DNA of 34,219 nucleotides from Syntrophobacterales bacterium (GTDB lineage Bacteria > Desulfobacterota > Desulfobaccia > Desulfobaccales > 0-14-0-80-60-11). Below are positions 7,960-16,378 of the stretch, one piece after another. Within the stretch, counting starts at the first letter, position 1. The number at the start of each line of letters is the position of its first letter. Location: NCBI GenBank assembly GCA_020060385.1, contig JAGVAH010000008.1, forward strand, positions 1 to 34,219. The letters run 5' to 3'. Both the position numbers and the translations under genes were made by a program. The notes beneath the pieces are model-generated. The model was not told the DNA's origin and ran no database searches. It saw nothing but the letters and a program-made list of their open reading frames with translations.

Positions 7960-7989
7960 TTGACTAAGTTTTTTCCAACGGGGTATAAA
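7960..7989 (+). promoter_or_regulatory. sigma-70 promoter of the nuo operon
   Basis: TTGACT (7960-7965) and TATAAA (7984-7989) are spaced 18 bases apart. Transcription would start near 7996. The nuoA ribosome site AAGGAG (8014-8019) follows 9 bases before the TTG start. Confidence 0.75.
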
Positions 7990-8028
7990 AGCGGAGGTTG
8001 TTAAAAAAAGCACAAGGAGATAGGGGCC

Positions 8029-8421
8029 TTGGAAATCCCTGAAGCCTTGAGCGACTTTTCCTTCGTTTTGGTCTACCTGGTAGCCGCGGGCCTGTTTGCC
8101 ATGGGGCCCATCATTATCGCCTTCCTGATCGCGCCCAAGAGTTTCGGCGCCACCCGGGACGCGGTTTATGAATGCGGCATGCCCGCCATCGGCAGCGCCT
8201 GGATTCAGGTAGCCGTCATCTACTACCTCTTTGCCTTGCTCTTCCTGGCTTTCGATGTGGACGTGCTCTTCCTCTTACCGGTGTTGCTGGCCTACGGCAA
8301 GGGCTATGTCTGGCGGGACTTCGTGGAAATTACCATCTTCGTAGGCATTCTCTCCCTGGTGATCGTTTATGCCTGGTGCAGGGGGGTTTTCAGTTGGAAG
8401 CGAAAACAGGTGCACCCTTAA
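8029..8421 (+). CDS. nuoA: NADH-quinone oxidoreductase subunit A
   Basis: This 130-residue membrane subunit helps join the hydrophilic arm of complex I to the membrane arm near the quinone site. Three transmembrane helices are evident (about residues 10-38, 63-88 and 93-120). The loop between helices 1 and 2 carries the conserved YECGM motif (residues 47-51). The start is a TTG at 8029 with AAGGAG nine bases upstream. It is the first gene of an eleven-gene operon and overlaps nuoB. Confidence 0.93.
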   Translation: MEIPEALSDFSFVLVYLVAAGLFAMGPIIIAFLIAPKSFGATRDAVYECGMPAIGSAWIQVAVIYYLFALLFLAFDVDVLFLLPVLLAYGKGYVWRDFVEITIFVGILSLVIVYAWCRGVFSWKRKQVHP

Positions 8422-8894
8422 TCCATTTGGGCCTCCTGGAGGAGGCCCTGAATCTGGCCCGGGCCAACTCGCTGTGGCCCATGACCTTCGGCCTGGCTTG
8501 CTGCGCCATTGAGATGATGGCCGCGGGCGCGGCCCGGTTCGATCTGGACCGCTTCGGGGCCGGGGTCTTCCGGCCGTCGCCCCGGCAGTCGGACCTGATG
8601 ATCGTGGCCGGCACCATCTCCAAAAAGATGGCCCCCGCGGTGGTCCGCCTCTGGGAGCAGATGCCCGCGCCCAAGTGGGTGATCGCCATGGGCAACTGCG
8701 CCATCTCCGGCGGTCCCTTTTACTATGAAAACCAGTATGCCATCGTGCCCGGCGCCGATCTGATCATCCCCGTGGACGTCTATGTGCCCGGCTGCCCGCC
8801 CCGGCCCGAGGGGTTGATCGAAGGCATCCTGATGCTGGAAGAAAAGATCACCAAACGGGGCCGGTTAAGGAAGTTCCGCGATGTTGCTAGATAG
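8394..8894 (+). CDS. nuoB: NADH-quinone oxidoreductase subunit B
   Basis: This 166-residue subunit carries the terminal [4Fe-4S] cluster N2, which passes electrons to quinone. The four ligands are visible: the adjacent pair Cys36-Cys37 (ACCAIEMM), Cys102 (MGNC) and Cys134 ([10 protein letters not shown]). The chosen start is a TTG at 8394 inside the end of nuoA, preceded by AGGGGGG. Upstream of it the frame is a shadow of nuoA. A later TTG at 8427 is possible but has no ribosome site. The gene overlaps nuoA by 28 bases and nuoC by 14. Confidence 0.92.
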   Translation: MEAKTGAPLIHLGLLEEALNLARANSLWPMTFGLACCAIEMMAAGAARFDLDRFGAGVFRPSPRQSDLMIVAGTISKKMAPAVVRLWEQMPAPKWVIAMGNCAISGGPFYYENQYAIVPGADLIIPVDVYVPGCPPRPEGLIEGILMLEEKITKRGRLRKFRDVAR

Positions 8895-9345
8895 CATCCC
8901 CAAGGCCCTGGCGCCTCTGAACCTGGAAAAGGTGGCCCCCGGGGAATACGCCAAGACGGGCTATCATCTGGAAGTGGCCGCCACGCCGGCGCAGATGCCC
9001 GCCGTGGCCCAGGCCCTGCTCAAGGAAGGCTGCTTGCTGGAGTCCCTCACCGCGGTGGACACGTCCCGGGAGGCCTTCACCCTGGTCTACCATTTCGCCA
9101 ACTTCTACGAACTCTGCCGCACCGTGGTCCACGCCTCCTTGCCCAAGGACGCCGAGGCCCCCACCATCAGCCAGGTCTATCCCGGGGCCGACTGGTACGA
9201 GCGGGAGGTTTACGACCTCTTCGGCATCAAGTTCGCGGGGCATCCCAACCTGAAGCGCCTGCTGCTCCCCGAGGATGCCACCATCCACCCCTTGCGGAAG
9301 GAATTCCCCGAAGAGGCGGAAGTTAAAGGGGAAGCGCCCAAATGA
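8881..9345 (+). CDS. nuoC: NADH-quinone oxidoreductase subunit C
   Basis: This 154-residue 30-kDa-type subunit of the hydrophilic arm carries the family signature [25 protein letters not shown]. It is encoded separately from nuoD, unlike the fused nuoCD of enterobacteria. The start ATG lies within the last codons of nuoB and the stop overlaps the nuoD start (ATGA), which points to tight translational coupling. Confidence 0.94.
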   Translation: MLLDSIPKALAPLNLEKVAPGEYAKTGYHLEVAATPAQMPAVAQALLKEGCLLESLTAVDTSREAFTLVYHFANFYELCRTVVHASLPKDAEAPTISQVYPGADWYEREVYDLFGIKFAGHPNLKRLLLPEDATIHPLRKEFPEEAEVKGEAPK

Positions 9346-10454
9346 TCACCTCCGGACTCGAAGAAAAGACCTTTGTCCTCAACCTGGGCCCCCAGCATCC
9401 CAGCACCCACGGCGTTTTGCGGGTCCTGCTGGAGATGGACGGGGAATACATCGCCGCCGCGGAACCGGTCATCGGCTACGGCCACCGGGCCCACGAGCAC
9501 ATGGCCGAAAACCGCAACTACCATCAGTTTCTCCCCAACATGGGCCGGGTGGATTATCTCCACGCCCTGGCCTATAACCATGGCTACTGCATGGCCGTGG
9601 AGAAACTCATCGGCGTCACCGTGCCGGAGCGGGCCGAGTTCATCCGGGTGATCACCAACGAACTGAATCGCATCACCTCCCATCTGCTCTGGTTCGGGGC
9701 CTATCTCATGGACCTGGGGGCCTTCACCCCCTTCCTCTACTGCTTCGACGACCGGGAACATATCCTGGATCTTCTCGACCGCATCACCGGCTCCCGCCTC
9801 ACCTATTGTTTTTACCGCTTCGGCGGCGTGCCCGTGGACGTGGACGACGACTTCATCTTCGGGGTCCGGGCCTTCATCAAACGCCTCCGCAGCCGCTGGG
9901 TGGACTACCACAACCTGGTGACCAAAAACGTCATCTTCATCCACCGGGCCAAGGGGGTGGGGATCTTCACCAAGGAGCAGTGTCTCCTTTACGGCATCAC
10001 CGGCCCCAGCCTCAGGGGCAGCGGCATCCCCTACGACATCCGCAAGAGCGAGCCTTACTCCGCCTATCCCCTCTTTAATTTTGACATTCCCACCGGGGAG
10101 AACGGCGACATCTTCGACCGGTATATCGTGCGCCTGGAGGAGATGGAGCAGAGCTGCCGCATCATCGAACAGGCCCTGGATAAACTCCCCAACGGCCCCA
10201 TCATGGCGGAGAAGGTGCCCAAGAGGATCAAGCCCGCGGCCGGGGAAGTCTATCAGGCCGTGGAGACCGCCCGGGGCTCCTTTGGCATCTACATTGTCAG
10301 CCAAGGTGATATCAAACCCTACCGCATCAAAATGCGGGTCCCCTCCTTCGCCAATCTGAGCCTGATGGTGGAGAGTTTTAAGGACAACCTGGTGGCCGAC
10401 GTGGTGGCCATCCTCGGTTCCATCGACGTGGTCATCCCGGAGATCGACCGCTAA
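9342..10454 (+). CDS. nuoD: NADH-quinone oxidoreductase subunit D
   Basis: This 370-residue 49-kDa subunit forms the quinone pocket with NuoB and is homologous to the large subunit of NiFe hydrogenases. Motifs seen are GPQHPSTHGVLR near the N-terminus (quinone-site His), RVITNELNRITSHLLW and a C-terminal IDVVIPEIDR. The stretch GYGHRAHEHMAE replaces the commoner GYLHRGIEKIAE, a divergent version of the conserved loop. Its start overlaps the nuoC stop by 4 bases. Confidence 0.95.
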   Translation: MITSGLEEKTFVLNLGPQHPSTHGVLRVLLEMDGEYIAAAEPVIGYGHRAHEHMAENRNYHQFLPNMGRVDYLHALAYNHGYCMAVEKLIGVTVPERAEFIRVITNELNRITSHLLWFGAYLMDLGAFTPFLYCFDDREHILDLLDRITGSRLTYCFYRFGGVPVDVDDDFIFGVRAFIKRLRSRWVDYHNLVTKNVIFIHRAKGVGIFTKEQCLLYGITGPSLRGSGIPYDIRKSEPYSAYPLFNFDIPTGENGDIFDRYIVRLEEMEQSCRIIEQALDKLPNGPIMAEKVPKRIKPAAGEVYQAVETARGSFGIYIVSQGDIKPYRIKMRVPSFANLSLMVESFKDNLVADVVAILGSIDVVIPEIDR

Positions 10455-10475
10455 GAACAACGACGAGCGCGACTT

Positions 10476-11450
10476 ATGGAAATGCTGGCGTCAACATTAG
10501 GAACGGAAGGGGCCCGGATGATCGTGGGCCTGATCGGGGTCATCGCCCTGGTCTCGGTGAACGCCTTATTCCTCATCTGGATGGAGCGCAAGGTCTCGGC
10601 CCATATGCAGCTCCGTCCCGGGCCCATGGAAGTGGGCTGGCACGGGGCCATCCAGACCATCGCCGATGCCGTGAAACTCATGGGCAAAGAACTGATCACC
10701 CCCGAGGAAGTGGACCGGCCCGTTTATTACCTGGCCCCGGTGGTGATCTTTTTGCCGGTGCTCCTCACCTTCCTGGTGATCCCCTTCTCCAAGACCATGA
10801 TCATCAAGGACATGAACGTGGGGATCGTCCTCATCCTGGCCTTCTCCACCCTCTCGGTCCTGGCCATCCTCATGGCCGGCTGGTCTTCCAACAACAAGTA
10901 CTCGGTCTTCGGGGCCATCCGCTCCGTGGCCCAGAACATCGCCTATGAAATACCCCTGCTGGTGACGGTGATGAGCATCATCCTCATGGTGGGCTCCTTT
11001 AAGCTCACGGACATCGTCGCCGCCCAGGGCCGGTACTGGTTCATCCTGGTACAGCCCGTAGCTTTCATTCTTTATATTATTTGCGCCACCGCGGAGACCA
11101 ATCGGACCCCCTTTGATCTTCCTGAAGCTGAATCCGAGTTGGTTGCCGGTTTTCATACGGAATATAGCGGCATGCGCTTCGCCCTCTTCTTTCTCGCGGA
11201 ATATACCAACATGTTCATTGTCTCCGCGGTGGCCACTGTTCTCTTCCTGGGCGGCTGGCATGGACCCATCCTCCCAGGATTTATCTGGTTTCTGATCAAG
11301 GTCTACGCCTTGATCTTCCTGATCATGTGGTTCCGTTGGACCTTCCCCCGGGTGCGGTTCGACCAGTTGGTCACCTTTGCCTGGAAGATCCTGATCCCCT
11401 TATCTTTTGCCAACTTGCTGATTACCGCCCTGTTTCTGAAACTCTTTTGA
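10476..11450 (+). CDS. nuoH: NADH-quinone oxidoreductase subunit H
   Basis: This 324-residue membrane subunit links the quinone site to the proton-pumping arm. About eight transmembrane helices are predicted. Family motifs include [17 protein letters not shown] in the first loop, [20 protein letters not shown] in the long acidic loop, and [12 protein letters not shown] near the end. It lies 21 bases after nuoD. Confidence 0.95.
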   Translation: MEMLASTLGTEGARMIVGLIGVIALVSVNALFLIWMERKVSAHMQLRPGPMEVGWHGAIQTIADAVKLMGKELITPEEVDRPVYYLAPVVIFLPVLLTFLVIPFSKTMIIKDMNVGIVLILAFSTLSVLAILMAGWSSNNKYSVFGAIRSVAQNIAYEIPLLVTVMSIILMVGSFKLTDIVAAQGRYWFILVQPVAFILYIICATAETNRTPFDLPEAESELVAGFHTEYSGMRFALFFLAEYTNMFIVSAVATVLFLGGWHGPILPGFIWFLIKVYALIFLIMWFRWTFPRVRFDQLVTFAWKILIPLSFANLLITALFLKLF

Positions 11451-11482
11451 GGGACCGTGCCTTAGATGAAGGTTGAACAGCA

Positions 11483-12079
11483 ATGATTAATTACTTCAAA
11501 GAGATTCTGGTGGGTTTCTGGAGCCTGTTGGCGGGCATGGCGGTCACCATCCGCTATTTCACCAAACCCATCGTTACCGTCCAATATCCTCGGGAAAAAA
11601 TCCCCATGAGCCCCCAATACCGGGGCTATCCCCAGCTGATTATCGATCCCGAGACCCAAACCCATCGCTGCATCGCCTGTGAGATGTGCTCCCGCATGTG
11701 CCCCTCCCAGCTCATCATCGTGGAAGGGATCAAGTTCCCGGGCGAAAAACAGAAAAGGGCCACCAAATACATCCACGAGCATTATTACTGTAGCCTTTGC
11801 GGCCTGTGCACCGAGGTCTGCCCCACCTCCGCCCTGGAATACTCGGCAGAATACCGCCTCGCCGGTTATCGCCGGGAGGATGCGGTCATTGACCATCTGC
11901 TTCAATTGCAGCAAAGGCAGCAGGCTGCCGGGGTGCCCATAACTCCGGTGCCCACGGAGGCGGATATTGCCGCGGCCGCGGCGGCCGAAGCCGCAGCCAA
12001 GGAGGCCAAAGAAAAAGAAGCCAAAGCCAAGGCTGCGGCTGCCAAAAAACCGGCGCCCGGTGAAGAGGTGAAAGAATGA
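11483..12079 (+). CDS. nuoI: NADH-quinone oxidoreductase subunit I, with Ala/Lys tail
   Basis: This 198-residue ferredoxin-like subunit carries clusters N6a and N6b. Two CX2CX2CX3C motifs are complete: Cys63, 66, 69, 73 and Cys103, 106, 109, 113. The conserved core ends near residue 150. After it comes an unusual tail of about 40 residues made almost only of Ala, Lys and Glu, of low complexity and probably helical or disordered. In a complex with no NADH module, NuoI would be the outermost cluster-bearing subunit seen here and so a plausible electron entry point. The stop overlaps the nuoJ start (ATGA). Confidence 0.94.
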   Translation: MINYFKEILVGFWSLLAGMAVTIRYFTKPIVTVQYPREKIPMSPQYRGYPQLIIDPETQTHRCIACEMCSRMCPSQLIIVEGIKFPGEKQKRATKYIHEHYYCSLCGLCTEVCPTSALEYSAEYRLAGYRREDAVIDHLLQLQQRQQAAGVPITPVPTEADIAAAAAAEAAAKEAKEKEAKAKAAAAKKPAPGEEVKE

Positions 12080-12603
12080 ACCTCCTTTCTCTTTCCCCCC
12101 AGGCAGTGGCCACCATCGCTTTCTACCTGGTGGTGGCGGTGACCCTCATCGGCGCCCTCATCGCCGTGGCCGCCCGCAACATCTTCCACAATGTTTTAGG
12201 GTTGGCCATGAGCCTGATCGGCGTGGCCGGGCTGTTCCTCTATCTCAACAGCCCCTTTGTCGCCCTGATGGAAATCCTCATTTACGTGGGGGCCATCTGC
12301 ATCGCCATTTGTTTCGCCATCATGCTCTCGGAGCCCATGTACCTGCCCCGGCCTCCCCGGAAGCTCAGCAAAATCCTGGGCGGCGTGGTGGGCGCGGGCC
12401 TGGTCTTCACCTTGTTATTTCTCTTGACCAAAAAGACCACCTGGGTCCCCGCGGCCCAGCGGAGCACGGACTGGTCCGTCACCACCATAGGCCATTACCT
12501 GCTCACCAATTACGCCCTGATCTTTGAATTGGTCTCCTTACTCTTATTAGTGGCTATGCTGGGCGCCATCGTCATCGCCCGGGGCGGCCGCGGCAGCTCT
12601 TAA
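12076..12603 (+). CDS. nuoJ: NADH-quinone oxidoreductase subunit J
   Basis: This 175-residue membrane subunit has five predicted helices. The third carries the typical VALMEILIYVGAICI segment, whose helix bulge takes part in coupling. It overlaps nuoI by 4 bases and is followed by nuoK after 11 bases. Length and hydropathy fit the family. Confidence 0.92.
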   Translation: MNLLSLSPQAVATIAFYLVVAVTLIGALIAVAARNIFHNVLGLAMSLIGVAGLFLYLNSPFVALMEILIYVGAICIAICFAIMLSEPMYLPRPPRKLSKILGGVVGAGLVFTLLFLLTKKTTWVPAAQRSTDWSVTTIGHYLLTNYALIFELVSLLLLVAMLGAIVIARGGRGSS

Positions 12604-12614
12604 TTTAGAGGTCC

Positions 12615-12935
12615 ATGATGCTGGTCTTTAACCAACTGGAAACCTACCTGTACCTGGCCCTGCTCCTGTTTGCCATCGGCCTGTACGGCGTCTTAGCCCG
12701 GCGTTCCCTGATCGCCATCCTGATCTCCGTGGAGCTGATCCTCAACGCCGCGAGCATCAATTTTATGGCCTTTAACCGCTTCCTGGCCCCCCATCCGGCA
12801 GTGGGCCAGGTCATTACCCTGTTCATCATGGCCGTGGCCGCCGCGGAGGCCGCCATTGCCTTGAGCATCATCGTGGCCGTGTACCGGAAGCTCAAGAGTA
12901 TCAACATCGAACACGCCACTGAGCTTAGGGGTTAA
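12615..12935 (+). CDS. nuoK: NADH-quinone oxidoreductase subunit K
   Basis: This 106-residue protein has three transmembrane helices, related to MrpC. The two membrane glutamates of the proton path are present: one in the VELILNAASINFM helix and one in AAAEAAIALSIIVAVYR. Two adjacent ATGs (12615 and 12618) could start it, with GAGG just upstream. Confidence 0.93.
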   Translation: MMLVFNQLETYLYLALLLFAIGLYGVLARRSLIAILISVELILNAASINFMAFNRFLAPHPAVGQVITLFIMAVAAAEAAIALSIIVAVYRKLKSINIEHATELRG

Positions 12936-12936
12936 T

Positions 12937-14901
12937 ATGGGCCCGTGTGATCCCAATTTTCTGTCCTGTTTCCTCATCGTCGCCTTACCGCTCCTGTCCT
13001 TCGCGGTAATCATGATCTTTACCTGGAGAAGGCACAGACTCTCCCTGGCCATATCCCTGACCTGCTCCACCATTCCCCTGATTCTGGCCTGGTCGCTGTT
13101 CTTCCGGCTAAAGGACACGGTAACCTTAGCCAAGCCCATCGTCACCCAGGTCAACTGGCTGGTGTCCGACGCGGTCATTGTCCCCTTCGGCTTCTTGCTA
13201 GATCCGGTGAGTCTGTTGATGCTGGGCATCGTCGCCACCATCAGCTGGCTCATCCAGATTTACTCCATCGGCTACATGGAGGGGGACCCGGGGTTTGCCC
13301 GTTTTTATGCCGACCTGTCCCTCTTCGGCATGTCCATGTTGAGCCTGGTCTCCGCCAGCGGCATGCTCCAATTGTTCATCTCCTGGGAATTGGTGGGCCT
13401 GGCGTCCTATCTCTTGATCGGCTTCTGGTACGAAAAATTCTCCGCCTCCGAAGCCGGCAAGAAGGCCTTTGTGGTCACCCGCTTCGGGGATATCGGCTTC
13501 TTCATGGGCCTGGTCTTCCTCACCTTCTTCATGAAAGATATCAACATCTTCGGCCTCGGCATCTTTGACATCAATAACGCCGCGCTCACTAAAAAGCTCA
13601 CCGAGGCCCAATTCACCCTCTGCGCCCTGCTGATCTTCTGCGGGGTGGCCGGCAAAAGCGCCCAGTTCCCCATCCACGTCTGGCTGCCGGACGCCATGGA
13701 AGGTCCCACGCCGGTCTCCGCCTTGCTCCATTCCGCCACCATGGTGGCCGCGGGGGTCTATCTGATCACCCGGCTCTTCCCCTTCTTTGCCGCCTCCGCC
13801 ACCGCCATGACGGTGGTCCTGGTCATCTCCACCATCACCCTGCTGCTCTCCTCCACCATCGGCATGGTGGCCAAGGACATCAAGCAGGTTTGGGCCTATT
13901 CCACGGTGAGCCAACTGGGGTTCATGGCCATGGGCCTGTCGGCCGCGGCCCTGGGGGGCAGCACCCTGTTCGCCGGCTACTATCATCTCACCACCCATGC
14001 GGCCTTTAAGGCCCTCCTCTTTCTCTGCGCCGGCGTCTTCATCCACCACTTCGGCACCAACGACTTTTTCGTCATGAGCAAAGACGGGGGCCGGAAACTG
14101 GCCATCCCCATGGTCACGGTCACCATCGGCGCCCTGGCCCTGGCCGGGATCTTCCCCTTTGCCGGCTTCTTCAGCAAGGAAGCCATCCTGGCCCAATTGT
14201 GGCACCTGCCCAACAAGCTGTGGGTGGGCCTGGGCCTCTTCGGGGCCTTCCTCACGGCCTACTACACCTTCCGGGTGATCTTCGTCATGCTCTTCCCCCG
14301 CAAGGATGATGATCCGGTGTGGCAGGAGTATTACGTCCGGGAAGAGGGGGGGCATGGGCATGGCGCCCATGACGATGACCACGGTCATGGGGGACACCAC
14401 GGCGTCCCCTGGGTCATGTCCTTCCCCTTGATTGTGCTGGCCGCCTTTACCCTGGTCCTGGGGTTCTTGCAGACTCCCCTGGAGAAGTTCCTCCTGGGGG
14501 AATCCCATCCCCACGAGATGAACTATGTGCTTCTCTTCTCCGCGGTGGGCTGCGCCCTGGGGGGCATCGGCGTGGCCTGGCTCGACTGGGGGTCTGCTAA
14601 CGCCAGGTGGCAGGGCTTCATCAGGAAGGTCCCGGCCCTGGAGAATTTCTTCATCCAGAAATGGTATATGGACCATTTCTGGCGCTGGTTCCTGAACACC
14701 TTCATCTACGGCACCTTCTCCCGGATCTTCACTTATAACGACCGGCGGGTGGTGGACGGCGGCGTGGACGCGGTGGCCTTCTCCACCATCGGCAGCGGCC
14801 GCCTGCTCTCTTTCATTCAGACCGCGTTCGTGCAACTCAACCTGCTGTTCATGGTCCTGGTCCTGGCTGGGGTCGGGCTATATCTCTTGATGGGTCGCTG
14901 A
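12937..14901 (+). CDS. nuoL: NADH-quinone oxidoreductase subunit L, with His-rich loop
   Basis: This 654-residue antiporter-like proton-pumping subunit has the Proton_antipo_N and M regions, for example SWELVGLASYLLIGFWY and HVWLPDAMEGPTPVSALLH. The C-terminal extension that forms the lateral helix of complex I is present. Between later helices, at about residues 470-490, there is a hydrophilic insert rich in His, Gly and Asp (bases 14346-14405), with eight histidines in about 20 residues, which could bind metal. It lies one base after nuoK and one base before nuoM. Confidence 0.95.
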   Translation: MGPCDPNFLSCFLIVALPLLSFAVIMIFTWRRHRLSLAISLTCSTIPLILAWSLFFRLKDTVTLAKPIVTQVNWLVSDAVIVPFGFLLDPVSLLMLGIVATISWLIQIYSIGYMEGDPGFARFYADLSLFGMSMLSLVSASGMLQLFISWELVGLASYLLIGFWYEKFSASEAGKKAFVVTRFGDIGFFMGLVFLTFFMKDINIFGLGIFDINNAALTKKLTEAQFTLCALLIFCGVAGKSAQFPIHVWLPDAMEGPTPVSALLHSATMVAAGVYLITRLFPFFAASATAMTVVLVISTITLLLSSTIGMVAKDIKQVWAYSTVSQLGFMAMGLSAAALGGSTLFAGYYHLTTHAAFKALLFLCAGVFIHHFGTNDFFVMSKDGGRKLAIPMVTVTIGALALAGIFPFAGFFSKEAILAQLWHLPNKLWVGLGLFGAFLTAYYTFRVIFVMLFPRKDDDPVWQEYYVREEGGHGHGAHDDDHGHGGHHGVPWVMSFPLIVLAAFTLVLGFLQTPLEKFLLGESHPHEMNYVLLFSAVGCALGGIGVAWLDWGSANARWQGFIRKVPALENFFIQKWYMDHFWRWFLNTFIYGTFSRIFTYNDRRVVDGGVDAVAFSTIGSGRLLSFIQTAFVQLNLLFMVLVLAGVGLYLLMGR

Positions 14902-14902
14902 T

Positions 14903-16375
14903 ATGACCGAACATGCTGCCACTTTTCCGGTATTGTCGTGCATGCTCATCGCGCCGCTGGTGGGCCTGATCATCCTCCTGCTGCTCAAAGATGAGCAGAA
15001 GTTCCTGATCCGGGCCGTCTCCCTGGTGTCCGCTGGCATCTCCCTGGCTCTCTCCATCTACACCTTCATGGCCTATGACAAGGGTCTGGGGGGCCTGCAG
15101 TTCGTTGAGAAGTACGAAATGGTGAAGACCTTCGGGATCACCTACTTTGTGGGGGTGGAGGGCTTGAACGCCCCGCTCCTGCTGCTCACCGGCATCGTCA
15201 TCTTCACCGGCGTCCTCACCATGTGGGAGTTGGAAGAACGGACCAAGGAATTCTTCATCTGGATTCTGGCCCTGGTCACCGGGGTCTTCGGCGTGTTCAT
15301 GTCCTATGACATGTTCATGTTCTTCCTCTTCTATGAGATCGCCGTGGTCCCCATGTACATCCTGATCCTGGTCTGGGGCTCCACCCGCAAAGAATACGCG
15401 GCCATGAAGCTGACCCTCTACCTGATGGCGGGCAGCGGCCTTATCATCCCCGGCATTTTGATGCTTTATTCCGCGTCCGGTCTCAATACCTTCAACATGT
15501 TGCTGCTCCACAAGGCCCATTTCTCCCCCTGGGTGCAGAAGGTGGCCTTTGTGTTGCTTTTCTTCGGATTTGGGGTGCTGGCCGCGGTCTGGCCGTTCCA
15601 CACATGGTCTCCCGTGGGCCACGTGGCCGCGCCCACCGCGGTGAGTATGCTCCACGCGGGCGTGCTCATGAAGCTGGGCTCCTTTGCGGTCCTCAGGGTG
15701 GCCATGTACCTCTGCCCGGACGGGTTCCATTACTGGGCCCAGCTCATGGCCCTGCTGGCCACCGTGGGCATAGTCTACGGGGTCTTCGTGGGCCTGTCCC
15801 AGACCGACCTGAAATACGTCATCGGTTACTCTTCCGTGTCCCACATGGGCATCGTCTGCCTGGGACTGGCCACGGGCACGGTGGACGGGGTCAACGGCTC
15901 CGTCTTCCAGATGTTCGCCCACGGCATTATGACCGCCCTCTTCTTCTCCTCGGTGGGCTATATTTATGACCGCACCCATACCCGGGATATCCACGAGTTG
16001 GGAGGATTCTCCCGGATCATGCCCGTGGCTTCGGCCTTCTTCATCACCGCCGCGCTCTGCGGCGCGGGGGTGCCGGGCATGGCCTCCTTCTGGGCGGAGC
16101 TGCTGGTCTTCATCGCCACCGTCAAGGTCTTCCCGGTGCAGGGCCTGCTGGCCATCGCCGCCCTGGTGGTGGGCGCTCTCTTTGCCCTGCGGGTGGTGCA
16201 AACCACCTTCTTTAATGCTCCTAATCCCAAGTTTACGCACTTTGAGGACGTCAGCCCCTTTCTGGGCCTGCCCCGGATGATGCTCATCGCCACCCTGATC
16301 TTTTTCGGGATTTTCCCCCAGACCATGGTGGGCATGATCAAGTCCGCGGTGATCCCCTTCCTCCAGGGAATGTAA
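14903..16375 (+). CDS. nuoM: NADH-quinone oxidoreductase subunit M
   Basis: This 490-residue antiporter-like membrane subunit has about 14 helices. The key glutamate of the proton path is in LFYEIAVVPMYILILVWG and the key lysine region is in APTAVSMLHAGVLMKLGSF. The usual LPDAH stretch just before it is replaced by WSPVGH. Three bases separate it from nuoN. Confidence 0.94.
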   Translation: MTEHAATFPVLSCMLIAPLVGLIILLLLKDEQKFLIRAVSLVSAGISLALSIYTFMAYDKGLGGLQFVEKYEMVKTFGITYFVGVEGLNAPLLLLTGIVIFTGVLTMWELEERTKEFFIWILALVTGVFGVFMSYDMFMFFLFYEIAVVPMYILILVWGSTRKEYAAMKLTLYLMAGSGLIIPGILMLYSASGLNTFNMLLLHKAHFSPWVQKVAFVLLFFGFGVLAAVWPFHTWSPVGHVAAPTAVSMLHAGVLMKLGSFAVLRVAMYLCPDGFHYWAQLMALLATVGIVYGVFVGLSQTDLKYVIGYSSVSHMGIVCLGLATGTVDGVNGSVFQMFAHGIMTALFFSSVGYIYDRTHTRDIHELGGFSRIMPVASAFFITAALCGAGVPGMASFWAELLVFIATVKVFPVQGLLAIAALVVGALFALRVVQTTFFNAPNPKFTHFEDVSPFLGLPRMMLIATLIFFGIFPQTMVGMIKSAVIPFLQGM

Positions 16376-16378
16376 AAG

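Larger units (their letters stand above)
7533..8028. other. divergent intergenic region between the C10 peptidase and nuoA
   Basis: This is 496 bases without a supported protein gene. It holds a possible structured leader for the peptidase on the - strand (about 7640-7819) and the nuo promoter on the + strand (7960-7989). A small frame from 7648 to 8004 overlaps the promoter and has no ribosome site, so it is not called. Confidence 0.7.

Noticed and set aside
7648-8004. 118-codon + strand frame before nuoA
   Set aside because: It covers the nuo promoter, has no ribosome site and shows no domain.
13198-14835. 545-codon frame opposite nuoL
   Set aside because: It is antisense to a clear nuoL gene with His/Gln/Gly-rich translation, caused by third-position G/C bias. 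The same applies to the long frames opposite nuoM and nuoN.
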